DNA of 64,000 nt from Acidovorax sp. SRB_14 (GTDB taxonomy: Bacteria > Pseudomonadota > Gammaproteobacteria > Burkholderiales > Burkholderiaceae_C). The stretch is from the NCBI RefSeq assembly GCF_012932145.1, contig NZ_MWOK01000010.1, positions 88,942-152,941 on the forward strand, read 5' to 3'. The notes under the pieces are model-generated. The model ran no database searches. It had not been told where the DNA came from and saw only the letters and a list, made by a program, of their open reading frames with translations. Shown one piece after another: positions 23,914-34,400 of this stretch; within the stretch, counting starts at the first letter, position 1, and each line of letters starts with the position of its first letter. The translations under genes and the position numbers were made by a program.

Positions 23914-26348
23914 CCGCAGGTGCCGAGGTGGCCGCACTGGGTGCAGTAGTCGCAACCGTCCTTGCGGATGACCGCGTGCGCGCCGCACTCGCTGCATTTC
24001 TGGCCGGCCATGATGGGCGGCATGGCGGCCACGGCCACCGCAGGCGCCTCGGCCAGCGCCGGCACATCGACGCCCAGGTTCTTGCGGGCGCGCCGCGCCA
24101 GGATGTTCTGCACTGCGTAGGCGATGGCGGCCACTTCGGAGTCGTGCCACATGGGCACATGCGTGCCATCGGCCTTCTGGTGCGTGCCCAGGCGCACGGG
24201 GCCGCGGTCCCAGGCGACCTTGCGCATGTCGCTGAGCGCACGCTCGAGGAAGCCGCCGCGCGCCGCCAGCGACAGCAGGCGCATGCTCGACGTCACCCAT
24301 TGCTGCGACTCGCCGCTCTGGCCCACGGGCATGAAGAACTCGATCGCGCGGTCGACCGTGCCGGTGCCGTCGGCATTGGGCACGGGCAGGAAGGACACCA
24401 CGAGGTACAGGCGCTTCTGGCCTTCCTGCGTCCAGTACTCCACTTTCTCGGCCACGGCCGACAGCGCGCCCTTGGGGCGGCTCTCGATCACGGTGCGCAT
24501 CGGGTCCACCGGGGCCGCGGCCGGCGCCTGCGGCGCAGCCTCGGCGGGGGCGTGGGTTTCGAGCACCGCACCCAGGATGCTGTTGGGGCGGTACGTCGCC
24601 AGCCCCTTGAGGCGCGCGCGCCAGGCCTGCAGGTACAGGCCCTTGAAGTCGTCGTACGGGTAGTCGGCCGGGATGTTCACGGTCTTGGAGATGGCCGTGT
24701 CCACGAAGGGCTGCACCGCCTGCATCATCGCGATGTGGCCGTCGGCCGACATCTCGAGCGCCGAGACGAAGTACGCGGGCAGACGCGCCACGTCGCCGCC
24801 GAGCTCGCGGTACAGGCGCCAGGAATGGTCTTCGACCGCGTACTCGGAAGTGCTGCCGTCGCCCTCGCGCTTGCGGCGCTTGTACATCCACGAGAACGGC
24901 GGCTCAATGCCGTTGGACGCGTTGTCGGCAAAGGCCAGGCTCACGGTGCCGGTGGGCGCGATCGACAGCAGGTGGCTGTTGCGGATGCCGTGCTTGCGGA
25001 TGTCCTTTTGCAGCGCTGCTGGCAGGCGGCTGGCAAACGTGCCGGTGGCCAGGTAGCCCTCGGCGTCGAATTTCGGGAAGGCGCCCTTCTCGCGCGCCAG
25101 CGCCACGGACGCGGCATAGGCGGCGTCGCGCATGCGCTCGGCGATGCGCGCCGCCATGGAGCGGCCCTCGGGCGCGTCGTAGCGCAGGCACAGCATGGCC
25201 AGGGTGTTGCCCATGCCGGTGAAGCCCACGCCGATGCGGCGCTTGGCGTGCGCCTCTTCGCGCTGCTGGGGCAGGGGCCAGAAGGTCAGGTCGAGCACGT
25301 TGTCGAGGGCGCGCACCTGCAGCGCCACCGATTTTTCAAACGCGTCGAAGTCGAACGCCGCTTCGCCCGACAGGCCGAACGGGTGGCGCACAAAGCGCGT
25401 CAGGATGACGGGGCCGAGGTCGCAGCAGCCGTACGAGGGCAGCGGCTGCTCGCCGCACGGGTTGGTGGCCTCAATGGACTCGCAGTAGTGCAGGTTGTTG
25501 TCGGTGTTGATGTGGTCGAGGAACAGGATGCCGGGCTCGGCGAAGCCGTAGGCCGACTTCATGATGGTGTCCCACAGCTCCTGCGCCGGCAGCGTCTGGT
25601 AGACCCACTGGCCGTCGGCCCGCTGGTAGGCGCCCTGCGCCATCAGCGTGGCGCCCGGCCGCGCCTGGTGCACGAGCTCCCACGGCTGGTCATTCTGCAC
25701 CGCCTCGATGAAGGCATCGGAGACGCCCACCGAGACATTGAAATTGTTCCAGCGCCCCGGCGTGCGCTTGGCGGTGATGAAGTCCATCACGTCGGGGTGG
25801 TCGATGCGCAGCACGCCCATCTGCGCGCCGCGGCGCGCGCCGGCGCTCTCGACCGTGGAGCACGACTGGTCGAACACGTTGATGTAGCTGCACGGGCCCG
25901 AGGCCATCGAATGCGTGCCCTTGACCTGCGCGCCGCGCGGGCGGATGCGCGAGAAGTCGTAGCCCACGCCGCCGCCGCGCCGCATGGTTTCGGCCGCTTC
26001 GCGCAGCGCTTCGTAGATGCCGGGGTAGCCGCCCTCGTCCACCCCCTGGATGCAGTCGCCCACGGGCTGCACGAAGCAGTTGATGAGCGTGGCCTGGATG
26101 TCGGTGCCGGCGGCGCTCATGATGCGGCCCGCGCCGATGGCGCCGGCGTGCAGGTTGGCCAGGAACAGCGCTTCGTATTTTTCCCGCTCGCCCTCGGCCT
26201 CGACCGAGGCCAGCGCGCGTGCCACGCGGCGGTACAGGTCTTCGGCGCTGGTTTCGCCGGCCTTGAGGTATTTTTCTTTCAGCACATCGAGGCTGATGGG
26301 CTGGGTGGCGGTCACGTCGTGCGCGCGGCCGAGGTCTTCGCGTTTCAT
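23910..26348 (-). CDS. nrdJ: Adenosylcobalamin-dependent (class II) ribonucleoside-diphosphate reductase
   Basis: An 812-residue B12-dependent reductase that makes deoxynucleotides without oxygen. Seen: the substrate-binding cysteine in INCFVQPVGD, the active-site loop ATNPCGEQPLPSYGCCDLG, and the finger-loop region LLSIAPTGTVSLAFADNAS. The C-terminal zinc ribbon has CSECGAHAVIRKDGCDYC then CGHLGTCG, which shuttles electrons. Start MKREDLGRAHD at 26348; upstream codons are shadow. No cobalamin riboswitch or NrdR box was recognisable upstream. It leads a five-gene operon. Confidence 0.93.
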   Translation of the reverse strand: MKREDLGRAHDVTATQPISLDVLKEKYLKAGETSAEDLYRRVARALASVEAEGEREKYEALFLANLHAGAIGAGRIMSAAGTDIQATLINCFVQPVGDCIQGVDEGGYPGIYEALREAAETMRRGGGVGYDFSRIRPRGAQVKGTHSMASGPCSYINVFDQSCSTVESAGARRGAQMGVLRIDHPDVMDFITAKRTPGRWNNFNVSVGVSDAFIEAVQNDQPWELVHQARPGATLMAQGAYQRADGQWVYQTLPAQELWDTIMKSAYGFAEPGILFLDHINTDNNLHYCESIEATNPCGEQPLPSYGCCDLGPVILTRFVRHPFGLSGEAAFDFDAFEKSVALQVRALDNVLDLTFWPLPQQREEAHAKRRIGVGFTGMGNTLAMLCLRYDAPEGRSMAARIAERMRDAAYAASVALAREKGAFPKFDAEGYLATGTFASRLPAALQKDIRKHGIRNSHLLSIAPTGTVSLAFADNASNGIEPPFSWMYKRRKREGDGSTSEYAVEDHSWRLYRELGGDVARLPAYFVSALEMSADGHIAMMQAVQPFVDTAISKTVNIPADYPYDDFKGLYLQAWRARLKGLATYRPNSILGAVLETHAPAEAAPQAPAAAPVDPMRTVIESRPKGALSAVAEKVEYWTQEGQKRLYLVVSFLPVPNADGTGTVDRAIEFFMPVGQSGESQQWVTSSMRLLSLAARGGFLERALSDMRKVAWDRGPVRLGTHQKADGTHVPMWHDSEVAAIAYAVQNILARRARKNLGVDVPALAEAPAVAVAAMPPIMAGQKCSECGAHAVIRKDGCDYCTQCGHLGTCG

Positions 26349-26771
26349 GGGGTCTGCCTTGGGAAAAGGCGGCGCAGCACCGGGCACGCGCAGCCGTGGA
26401 AGGGGTTGCGCAGCGCACCGGGTCCCGGAAACAGGACAAGGTGGGCGCTGCGCAGACGGCAAGAATAGACCTTTTTGGCGACAGACCCGCGCAAGTCCCG
26501 CCCCGGCGTGGTGGTTAAAACGCATTCCTGACGCAGCGCAATCTTGGTGCATCTGTCCTGCGGTCCCCAGCGGCACGGGCTCGGGCGGAGGCGCCGTCCA
26601 CGCCCCGCACCGGGGGCGGCGCCCCTTCGCGGATCCACTGGGTGGGAATCCGGCCTTTGGCATCGAAACAAGGCTCTAGCGCCTGCCAGCCGTATGCAGA
26701 TAGCTATCAAAGTCATAGTTCCCGGTGGCCCCAGGAATTTCAGGCATGGAACCCGGGCATGGCGCGCTGGC
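26349..26771. other. Intergenic region upstream of nrdJ and downstream of the carbonic anhydrase
   Basis: A 423-bp gap between the nrdJ start and the carbonic anhydrase stop, both minus strand. It should hold the nrdJ promoter, but the leader (26349-26470) is GC-rich with no convincing -35/-10 pair, FNR box, NrdR box or B12 box. A dispersed repeat sits at 26661-26712. I see no gene. Confidence 0.6.
26661..26712 (-). repeat. Dispersed repeat copy 7
   Basis: On the minus strand it reads CTTTGATAGCTATCTGCATA, then GGCTGGCAGGCGCTAGAGCC and TTGTTTCGATGCC. The right half (GGCGCTAGAGCC) is close to consensus, while the left AGCGCTT is altered. Confidence 0.7.
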
Positions 26772-27497
26772 TCAATCGCAAATCACCTGCCCATCGTGCT
26801 CGACATACGGGGCATACGGGCCGGTGCCGCTGTTCGTGGCCACCGAGGCGGCGACGAAATTGCCCGTCTTGACATCGAAGACATGGACTTCGCCGTCCTC
26901 AATGACGTAATGCCAGCCGTGCAGGCTGATCTGCCCCGCCAGCACGCGGCTGCGCACCATGGGAAATTCCATCAGCCGGCCCAGTTGCAGCACCACGGCG
27001 CGCTGCTCGGTGCGGCGCAAGGCCTCGGGGCATGGCTGGACCGGCAGCACCGCCTCGCGCCCCAGGTCGAGCCAGCGCAGCAGGTTGTGGGCTTCGGAGG
27101 GCACCTCGCCATACAGCGCCTTGATGGCACCGCAGTGGCTGTGACCGCAGACCACGATCCGGCTGACCTGCAGGCTGAGCACGGCGAATTCGATGGCCGC
27201 CGCCGTGCCGTGGTGGCCGTGCGAGCCGTCGTAGGGCGGCACAAAAGCCCCCACATTGCGCACCAGAAACAGCTCGCCCGGACCGGCGCCGGTGAGCAGG
27301 TAAGGCAGCAGGCGCGAGTCGGAGCAGCCAATGAACAGCGTGGTCGGGTGCTGTCCTTCGGCCACCAGGTCCTGGAAACGCTGCTGGTGCAGCGGGAAAT
27401 ATTCCGACTTGAAGCGCCGCAGGCGCACCAGCAGTTCGTCGCTGCTGTCAGCGCTGCTGTCGCTGTCGTTCGCGCTGTCGTGAGCCGGCGCGTCCAT
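26772..27497 (-). CDS. can: Beta-class carbonic anhydrase
   Basis: A 241-residue zinc enzyme interconverting CO2 and bicarbonate. Zinc ligands are visible in IGCSDSRLLP (C and D of the C-x-D-x-R motif) and CGHSHCGAIKAL (H-x-x-C). The N-terminus before residue 25 is Ser/Asp-rich and unlike the domain. The start at 27497 is 2 bp from the ppiC stop, so it is the last gene of the nar operon in this window. Bicarbonate for anaplerosis under anaerobic growth is a plausible reason for its place, as inference. Confidence 0.92.
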   Translation of the reverse strand: MDAPAHDSANDSDSSADSSDELLVRLRRFKSEYFPLHQQRFQDLVAEGQHPTTLFIGCSDSRLLPYLLTGAGPGELFLVRNVGAFVPPYDGSHGHHGTAAAIEFAVLSLQVSRIVVCGHSHCGAIKALYGEVPSEAHNLLRWLDLGREAVLPVQPCPEALRRTEQRAVVLQLGRLMEFPMVRSRVLAGQISLHGWHYVIEDGEVHVFDVKTGNFVAASVATNSGTGPYAPYVEHDGQVICD

Positions 27498-27499
27498 GC

Positions 27500-28369
27500 C
27501 TACTGCACCAGCGGGGAGTCGGCGGCGTCCAGTGCGATGTGTTCCAGCGTGGCCTCGCCCGCCAGCAGGGCCATGTACTGGTGCAGCGCGCGAGCGCGCG
27601 ACTGCATCGCCAGCAGGCGCGCTATGCGCTCGCGCACCTCGGCGTAGGTGGGCTGGGTTCCCTCGCGGCGCTCCAGCACCTCTACGATGTGGAAGCCAAA
27701 CCGGCTGTGCACCAGCCGCGGGAGCACGCCGACGCGGGCTTGGTGCTGCTGTGTGTGGAACAGCGCCTGCGCCAGTTCGGGCGCGCAGTCGTCCGGGCCG
27801 ATCCATCCCAGGTCGCCGCCCTGGGTGCTGGTGGGGCAGTTGGACAGTTCGGTCGCCAGCTGCGCAAAGCGTCCGGGCGGGCTGTCTGCGTGGGTCAGTT
27901 CCAGCAGGGCTTTTTCCGCATGCACTGCCAGCGCCTGCACGTTGGTGCCGGGCGTGACCGCAAACAGGATGTGCCGCACATGCAGCGCCTGCCCCACGGT
28001 GAACTGCGCAGCGTGCGCCTGGTGGTAGCGCTGGCACTCGGCCTCCTGCGGCTGCGGACTGCGGACGTCCGCGTCGACCAGCTGTTCGAGGATTTGGCGC
28101 TCCGGCTCGCCCAGTTCGGGCGCCACGCTGCCCGCGTAGGCCGGCAACAGCCCCTGCGCCACGGCGCGCTGGCGCAGCAGTTCGGCATAGGCGCGTTCGC
28201 GCAGTTCGTCCTCGGCAGGGCGCTGCCCCGGGAGGTGCAGGGCCACGCCGTTGATGGTGGCCGTGGGCCCGCTCCGGGTGCCGGCCGCCGCGGCATCGGC
28301 AGGGGCAGCCGCGCTGCCACAACCGCATCCGCTGCCGCAACCGGAAGAGGAAGAGGGAGCGGTGTTCAT
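27500..28369 (-). CDS. PpiC-type peptidyl-prolyl cis-trans isomerase of the nar operon
   Basis: A 289-residue protein with a parvulin (rotamase) domain at about residues 125-230: ALHVRHILFAVTPGTN, GGDLGWIGPDDCAPE, HSRFGFHIVEVLERR. A SurA/NifM-like helical part precedes it. There is no signal peptide; the start MNTAPSSSSGCGSGCGCGSAAAP is rich in cysteine and glycine. It overlaps narI by 4 bp. Such an isomerase after narI occurs in other denitrifying proteobacteria and probably helps cytoplasmic NarGH maturation. Confidence 0.88.
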   Translation of the reverse strand: MNTAPSSSSGCGSGCGCGSAAAPADAAAAGTRSGPTATINGVALHLPGQRPAEDELRERAYAELLRQRAVAQGLLPAYAGSVAPELGEPERQILEQLVDADVRSPQPQEAECQRYHQAHAAQFTVGQALHVRHILFAVTPGTNVQALAVHAEKALLELTHADSPPGRFAQLATELSNCPTSTQGGDLGWIGPDDCAPELAQALFHTQQHQARVGVLPRLVHSRFGFHIVEVLERREGTQPTYAEVRERIARLLAMQSRARALHQYMALLAGEATLEHIALDAADSPLVQ

Positions 28370-29172
28370 GAGAACTCTCCTTTGGGCGAGGCGGCGCCCG
28401 TCGGGGCCTGGGCGACCGGGCGGTGGGCGGGATGGACCGCCTGCACCGGCTGCGGCGCGTGCGACGAGCGCGTGGTGACGCCCACGTCCAAGCGCCGGCT
28501 GCGCACCACCTGGTAGGGCCGGAACAGGTAGCCCACCGACGCAAAACCGCTCCACACGTGCACCAGGCGGCTGAACGGGAACAGCAGGAAGATCGTCATG
28601 CCGAAGACGATGTGAAACAGGTAGGGCCAGGGCAAGCCGGCCAGCACCTCGGCATCGACCGTGCGCAGCGTCAGGATGCGCTGCGCCCAGTCGGCCAGGA
28701 TCAGCATCACGCTGCCGTCGGAATGCGCCCACGAAAAAGGCAGCGTGATCAGCCCCACGACCAGCTGCACCCACAGGATCAGCAGGATCGCCAGGTCGGT
28801 CTTGTGGCTGGTGTAGCGGATGCGCTCGTCGAACATGCGGCGGTAGATCAGCATCGACAGGCCGATGAAGCAGAGGACACCGAACAGACCGCCCGAGTAG
28901 ATGGCGATTTTCTGCTTGACCGAAGCTTCGAGAAAGTGCGCATAGAACGCATGCGGCGCCAGCAGGCCGATCAGATGGCCAAAGAACAAAAACAGGATGC
29001 CGACGTGGAACAAATTGCTGCCCCAGCGCAGCAGCCCGGTGCGCAGCAGCTGCGACGAATCGCTTTTCCAGGTGTACTGGTCGCGGTCGAAGCGCAGCAG
29101 GCTGCCGAGCAGGAACACCGACAGGCAGATGTAGGGGTAGACCCCGAAGAGAAAACCGTGCAGGGAAGTCAT
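28366..29172 (-). CDS. narI: Respiratory nitrate reductase gamma subunit (cytochrome b)
   Basis: A 268-residue membrane subunit with five helices that oxidises quinol and passes electrons to NarH. Histidines for the two b haems lie in LFHVGILFLFFGHLIG and FHIVFGMTIFLLF then RLVHVWSG. The usual length is about 225-240; the extra C-terminal 30 residues are proline- and alanine-rich and low in complexity. It overlaps narJ by 4 bp and ppiC by 4 bp. Confidence 0.96.
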   Translation of the reverse strand: MTSLHGFLFGVYPYICLSVFLLGSLLRFDRDQYTWKSDSSQLLRTGLLRWGSNLFHVGILFLFFGHLIGLLAPHAFYAHFLEASVKQKIAIYSGGLFGVLCFIGLSMLIYRRMFDERIRYTSHKTDLAILLILWVQLVVGLITLPFSWAHSDGSVMLILADWAQRILTLRTVDAEVLAGLPWPYLFHIVFGMTIFLLFPFSRLVHVWSGFASVGYLFRPYQVVRSRRLDVGVTTRSSHAPQPVQAVHPAHRPVAQAPTGAASPKGEFS

Positions 29173-29876
29173 CGCTGTGCTCCGTGGGTGGGACGTGCCT
29201 GGCGCGCGGCGTGGGGCACGATGTGGATGGGTTGCGGCTGGTCGGGCCGCGCCTGGCCTTTGGACGAGCAGCCATCAAACACCACCGGCTCCTGCCAGAC
29301 GGCGTCCATCGGCTCTTCGGCAGCGATCTCGACCGGCGAAGCTTTCTCGCCCGCCAGTTCGAGCAAGGCGCCCAGGACGCAGGCATAGGGGCTTGAGCGC
29401 TGCTGCAGGGCGGCAAACAGGGCGTTGAAGATGTGTGCCATTTCAGCGAGGAACTCGCGCGCCTGGCGCGGCGGCTGCGTGGAGGTGAACTCCAGCACCA
29501 CCGGCAGGAAGTCGGGCATTTCGCCCTCGCCCAGGAACATGCCGGCCTGCTCGTAGGTTTTGGCCAGATCGATCATGGCCGGACCGCGGTCGCGCGAGTC
29601 ACCATGCACATGCTCGAACAGGTGCAGCGAGGTGGCGCGGCCGCGGTCGAACAGCTCGACGTAGTCGGCCTCGGCTTCCAGCGCCGCTTTGCGCTCCAGG
29701 GTATCGATCAGCGCGTCGAGCTCCGCCAGGCGCGGCGCAGGCAGCGCCTGCTCCTGCAGCAGCGCAGCGCGCAGCCCGGGCAGGTGGGCGCGCAGTTCCG
29801 CATCGGGGTAGCCGAGCAGCCGCGCCAGCACGCGCAGGCTTCGGGTCGCATTGGGGGCGTGGTTGAACAGGGCCAT
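29169..29876 (-). CDS. narJ: Nitrate reductase molybdenum cofactor assembly chaperone
   Basis: A 235-residue cytoplasmic TorD/NarJ-family chaperone that holds apo-NarGH until the molybdenum cofactor is inserted. Typical parts: LRVLARLLGYPDAELRAHLP, YVELFDRGRATSLHLFEHVH (family signature) and GEMPDFLPVVLEF. It starts 3 bp after the narH stop. Confidence 0.95.
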   Translation of the reverse strand: MALFNHAPNATRSLRVLARLLGYPDAELRAHLPGLRAALLQEQALPAPRLAELDALIDTLERKAALEAEADYVELFDRGRATSLHLFEHVHGDSRDRGPAMIDLAKTYEQAGMFLGEGEMPDFLPVVLEFTSTQPPRQAREFLAEMAHIFNALFAALQQRSSPYACVLGALLELAGEKASPVEIAAEEPMDAVWQEPVVFDGCSSKGQARPDQPQPIHIVPHAARQARPTHGAQR

Positions 29877-29879
29877 GGC

Positions 29880-31412
29880 TCAGACCTCCACCTTGATGGG
29901 AATGGTGCGTTTCTTGCTGCCGCCAAACAGGCTGACCTCGCTGCTGCCTTCGGAGCAGCCGTTGCCAAAGGTGAAGCCGCAGCCGCCGCGCACGTCAAAC
30001 GCGTTTTCGGCGTATTCGCGGTGGGTGGTCGGGATCACGAAGCGGTCTTCGTAGTTGGCAATCGCCATGGTGTGGTACATGTCTTCGACCTGCGCCACCG
30101 TGAGGCCGGCCTGCGCCAGCACCGCCAGATTCTGCTCATGGTCGACGTGCTTGCTGCGCTGGTACGAGCGCATCGCCAGCATGCGCTCCAGCGCGCGCAC
30201 CACCGGCGCGGTGTCGCCGCCCGTGAGCATGTTGGCCAGGTACTGCACGGGGATGCGCATCTGGGAAATGTCTGGCAGCTCGCCGTGGATGCCGATCTGA
30301 CCGGCATTGGCCGCCGAAGTGATCGGCGAGAGCGGGGGCACATACCAGACCATGGGCAGCGTGCGGTACTCGGGGTGCAGCGGCAGCGCCACCTTCCAGT
30401 CGACCGCCATCTTGTAGACCGGGCTCTTGCGCGCGCTTTCGAGCCACGCCTCCGGAATGCCGTCCTTGCGCGCCTGCGCGATCACGGCCGGGTCGTGCGG
30501 GTTGAGGAAGATGCCCAGCTGCGCCTGGTACAGGTCCTTGTCGTTTTCGACGCTCGCGGCTTCCTCGATGCGGTCGGCGTCGTACAGCACCACGCCGAGG
30601 TAGCGGATGCGACCGACGCAGGTTTCACTGCACACGGTCGGCTGGCCGGCCTCGATGCGCGGGTAGCAGAAGGTGCACTTCTCGGCCTTGCCGCTCTTCC
30701 AGTTGTAGTAGATCTTCTTGTACGGACAGCCCGAGACGCACATGCGCCAGCCGCGGCACTTGTCCTGGTCGATCAGCACGATGCCGTCTTCCTCGCGCTT
30801 GTAGATCGAGCCCGACGGGCACGAGGCCACGCAGCTTGGGTTCAGGCAGTGCTCGCACAGGCGCGGCAAATACATCATGAAGGTGTTTTCGAACTGCCCC
30901 ACCATGTCTTTTTGCACCTGCTCGAAGCTGTCGAGGTTGGCGTCCTTGCTGCGCTTGGAAAACTCGCCGCCGAGGATTTCCTCCCAGTTCGGGCCCCACT
31001 CGATCTTCTCCATGCGCTTGCCGGTGATCAGGCTGCGCGGCTGCGCCGTGGGCGCGGCCTTCATTTCGGGCGCCGACTGCAGGTGGTCGTAGTCAAACGT
31101 GAAGGGCTCGTAGTAGTCGTCGATCTGCGGCATGTTCGGGTTGGCGAACAGGCGCATCAGCATCTTCCACTTGCCGCCCTGGCGCGGTTCGATGGAGCCG
31201 TCGGCGCGGCGCACCCAGCCGCCATTCCACTTGTCCTGGTTTTCCCACTCCTTGGGGTAGCCGATGCCGGGTTTGGTCTCGACGTTGTTGAACCAGGCGT
31301 ACTCCATGCCCGGGCGGCTGGTCCAGACGTTCTTGCAGGTGACCGAACAGGTGTGGCAGCCAATGCACTTGTCCAGGTTCAGCACCATGCCGATTTGCGC
31401 GCGTACTCTCAT
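29880..31412 (-). CDS. narH: Respiratory nitrate reductase beta subunit
   Basis: A 510-residue iron-sulfur subunit. Four cysteine groups are seen: CIGCHTCSVTC, CEHCLNPSCVASCP, CRGWRMCVSGCP (tryptophan in place of a cysteine, giving the [3Fe-4S] cluster) and CTFCYPRIEAGQPTVCSETC. Together they give three [4Fe-4S] and one [3Fe-4S], the normal set. Start MRVRAQIGMVLNLDKC overlaps narG by 4 bp. Confidence 0.97.
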   Translation of the reverse strand: MRVRAQIGMVLNLDKCIGCHTCSVTCKNVWTSRPGMEYAWFNNVETKPGIGYPKEWENQDKWNGGWVRRADGSIEPRQGGKWKMLMRLFANPNMPQIDDYYEPFTFDYDHLQSAPEMKAAPTAQPRSLITGKRMEKIEWGPNWEEILGGEFSKRSKDANLDSFEQVQKDMVGQFENTFMMYLPRLCEHCLNPSCVASCPSGSIYKREEDGIVLIDQDKCRGWRMCVSGCPYKKIYYNWKSGKAEKCTFCYPRIEAGQPTVCSETCVGRIRYLGVVLYDADRIEEAASVENDKDLYQAQLGIFLNPHDPAVIAQARKDGIPEAWLESARKSPVYKMAVDWKVALPLHPEYRTLPMVWYVPPLSPITSAANAGQIGIHGELPDISQMRIPVQYLANMLTGGDTAPVVRALERMLAMRSYQRSKHVDHEQNLAVLAQAGLTVAQVEDMYHTMAIANYEDRFVIPTTHREYAENAFDVRGGCGFTFGNGCSEGSSEVSLFGGSKKRTIPIKVEV

Positions 31413-34400
31413 GCCGACTCTCCCTGTTGCTGCACCGCGAAGGCGCGTTCGTCCTGGCGTGGCGTGTCCAGCCAATCCACCTTGTGCATCTTGCGCACGA
31501 CGACGAATTCGTCGCGGTTGGTGCCGATGGTTCCGTAGTAGTTGAAGCCGTACGACAGCTGCGCGTAGCCGCCGATCATGTGCGTGGGTTTCAGGACGAC
31601 GCGCGTGACCGAGTTGTGGATGCCGCCACGGTGCCCCGTGATCTCCGAGCCGGGCGTGTTGACGATCTTTTCCTGCGCGTGGTACATGATCACCATGCCG
31701 GGTTTGATGCGCTGGCTGACCACGGCACGCGCGGTGAGCGCGCCGTTGACGTTGTAGGCCTCGACCCAGTCGTTGTCCTCTACGCCGATCGCCCTGGCGT
31801 CGTCTTCGCTGAGCCAGACGATCGGGCCGCCCCGGCTCAGGGTCAGCATCAGGAGGTTGTCGGTGTAGGTCGAGTGGATGCCCCACTTCTGGTGCGGCGT
31901 GATGAAGTTCAGCAGGATTTCCGCATTGCCGTTCGCGCGGATGCCGTGCACGCCGGCCGTGGCCTTCAGGTTCACGGGTGGCCGGTAGCTGGCAAAGCCC
32001 TCGCCAAAGGCGTGCATCCACGGGTGGTCCTGGTAGAACTGCTGGCGGCCGGTCAGCGTGCGCCACGGGATGTACTCGTGCACGTTGGTGTAGCCCGCGT
32101 TGTACGACACGGTTTCGGACTCGATGCCGCTCCAGGTCGGCGAGCTGATAATCTTGCGCGGCTGCGCCTGGATGTCGCGGAAGCGGATTTTTTCGTCCTC
32201 GCGGTGCAGCGCCAGGTGTGTGTGCTCGCGCCCGGTCTGCTTGCCCAGCGCAGCCCAGGCCTTCACCGCGACGTGGCCGTTGGTCTCGGGCGCGAGCTGC
32301 AGCACCATTTCGCAGGCGTCGATGTCGCTGTCAATGCGTGGCATGCCCTGCGTCACGCCGGGCTCGGTCACCACGCCGCTGAGCTGCCCCAGCTGCGTGA
32401 CTTCGGTCTCGGTGTTCCACGCAATGCCCTTTCCGCCGTTGCCGATCTTGTTGAGCAGCGGGCCCACAGCCGTGAAGCGCTTGTAGACATTCGGGTAGTC
32501 GCGCTCGACCACCTGCATCTGCGGCGCCGTCTTCCCGGGAATCAGCTCGCATTCGCCGCGCTTCCAGTCCTTGACCTCGAAAGGCTGGGCCAGCTCGCCC
32601 GGGGTATCGTGCATGACCGGCGTCAGCACCATTTCCCTTTCGACGCCCAGGTGGCCGTCGCACAGCTCGCTGAACTTCTTCGCAAACCCCTTGTAGATCT
32701 CCCAGTCGCTCTTGGACTGCCACACCGGGTCCACGGCGGTGGACAGCGGGTGGATGAAGGGGTGCATGTCGCTGGTGTTGAGATCGTTCTTCTCGTACCA
32801 GGTGGCCGTGGGCAGCACGATGTCCGAATACAGGCAGGTCGTGCTCATGCGGAAGTCGAGCGTGACCAGCAGGTCCAGCTTGCCCTCGGGCGCCTGGTCG
32901 TGCCAGACCACTTCTTCGGGTTTGGCGTCTTGGGCGCCCAGATCCTTGCCCTGCACGCCATTGGTGGTGCCCAGCAGGTGTTTGAGGAAGTATTCATGGC
33001 CCTTGCCCGACGAGCCAATGATGTTGGAGCGCCACACGAACATGTTGCGCGGCCAGTTGTCCGGGTGGTCGGGGTCTTCGCAGCTCATTTTCAGCGATCC
33101 GTCCTTCAGCGACTGGACCACGTAATCCTTGGGATCGAGTCCGGCGGCCTGCGCGTTCCTGACCACCTGCATCGGGTGGGTTTGCAGCTGCGGGGCACTC
33201 GGCAGCCAGCCCATGCGTTCGGCGCGCACGTTGTAGTCGATCATGCTGCCGCCGTAGAGCTTCTTGTCGGCCAGCGGCGAGAGCACTTCGTCGACCCCGA
33301 GCTTTTCATAGCGCCACTGGTCGGTGTGCGCGTAGAAGAAACTGGTGCTGTTCATCTGCCGCGGTGGGCGGATCCAGTCGAGCGCAAAGGCCAGCGGCGT
33401 CCAGCCGGTCTGCGGGCGCAGCTTCTCCTGGCCCACGTAATGCGACCATCCGCCGCCGCTCTTGCCGATGCAGCCGCACATCATCAGCATGTTGATGACG
33501 CTGCGGTAGTTCATGTCACTGTGGTACCAGTGGTTCATGCCGGCGCCGATGATCACCATGGACCGGCCTTCAGTCTTGTCGGCGTTCTCGGCAAACTGGC
33601 GCGCCACGGCAATGATCTGGTCGCGCGGCACGCCGGTGATCTGCTCCTGCCAGGCCGGCGTGTAAGGGGTGTTGTCGTCAAAGTCGGCTGCCGCCAGCTC
33701 GCCCGGCAGGCCGCGTGCAATGCCGTACTGCGCCACCTGCAGGTCGAACACGGTGGCCACCAGCACCTCCCGGGCTTCACCGTCCGTGCCGAGGGCGATG
33801 CGCTGCACCGGCACGGTGCGCACCAGCACATCGCTTTGCTCGTTGTTCGGGAAATGCTCGTGGTGGACTCCGCCGAAATACGGGAAACCCACACGGGCGC
33901 TGTCGTGGTCCGCCGCGTCGCCTTCGAGCGTGGACAGCCTGAGCGCCACATCCTTGCCCTCGCGTGCTTCCTTGGCCTCCAGGTTCCACTGCCCGGCATC
34001 GGCCCGGCCGTCCGGCCCCCAGCGGAAACCGATCGCGCCCTGCGGCGTGACGACCTGGCCGTGCGCGTCAAAGGCCACGGTCTTCCAGTCGGGGTTGTTG
34101 TCCTGTCCGAGCCGGTCGGCAAAGTCGGAGGCGCGCACATAGCGGTCGGGCACCATCACGGATTCGCCGCTGGCCAGCGTGTGCGCCTTGAGCATGACCA
34201 GCATCGGCAAATCGGTGTAGCGGCGCGCGTAGTCGTCGAAGTAGGCCGAGCGCGGCTTGCCGTTGCCGCCAAAGTAGAAATCCTTGAGGATCACATGGCC
34301 CATCGCCATCGCGACCGCGGCGTCGGTGCCCTGCTTCGGGTGCAGCCACAGGTCGGACAGCTTGGCGACCTCGGAGTAGTCGGGCGTGATGGCGACGGTC

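Noticed and set aside
26349..26520. Possible cobalamin riboswitch upstream of the B12-dependent reductase
   Set aside because: The expected B12 box (GCCACTG-type) and conserved core are absent; only GC-rich sequence is seen.
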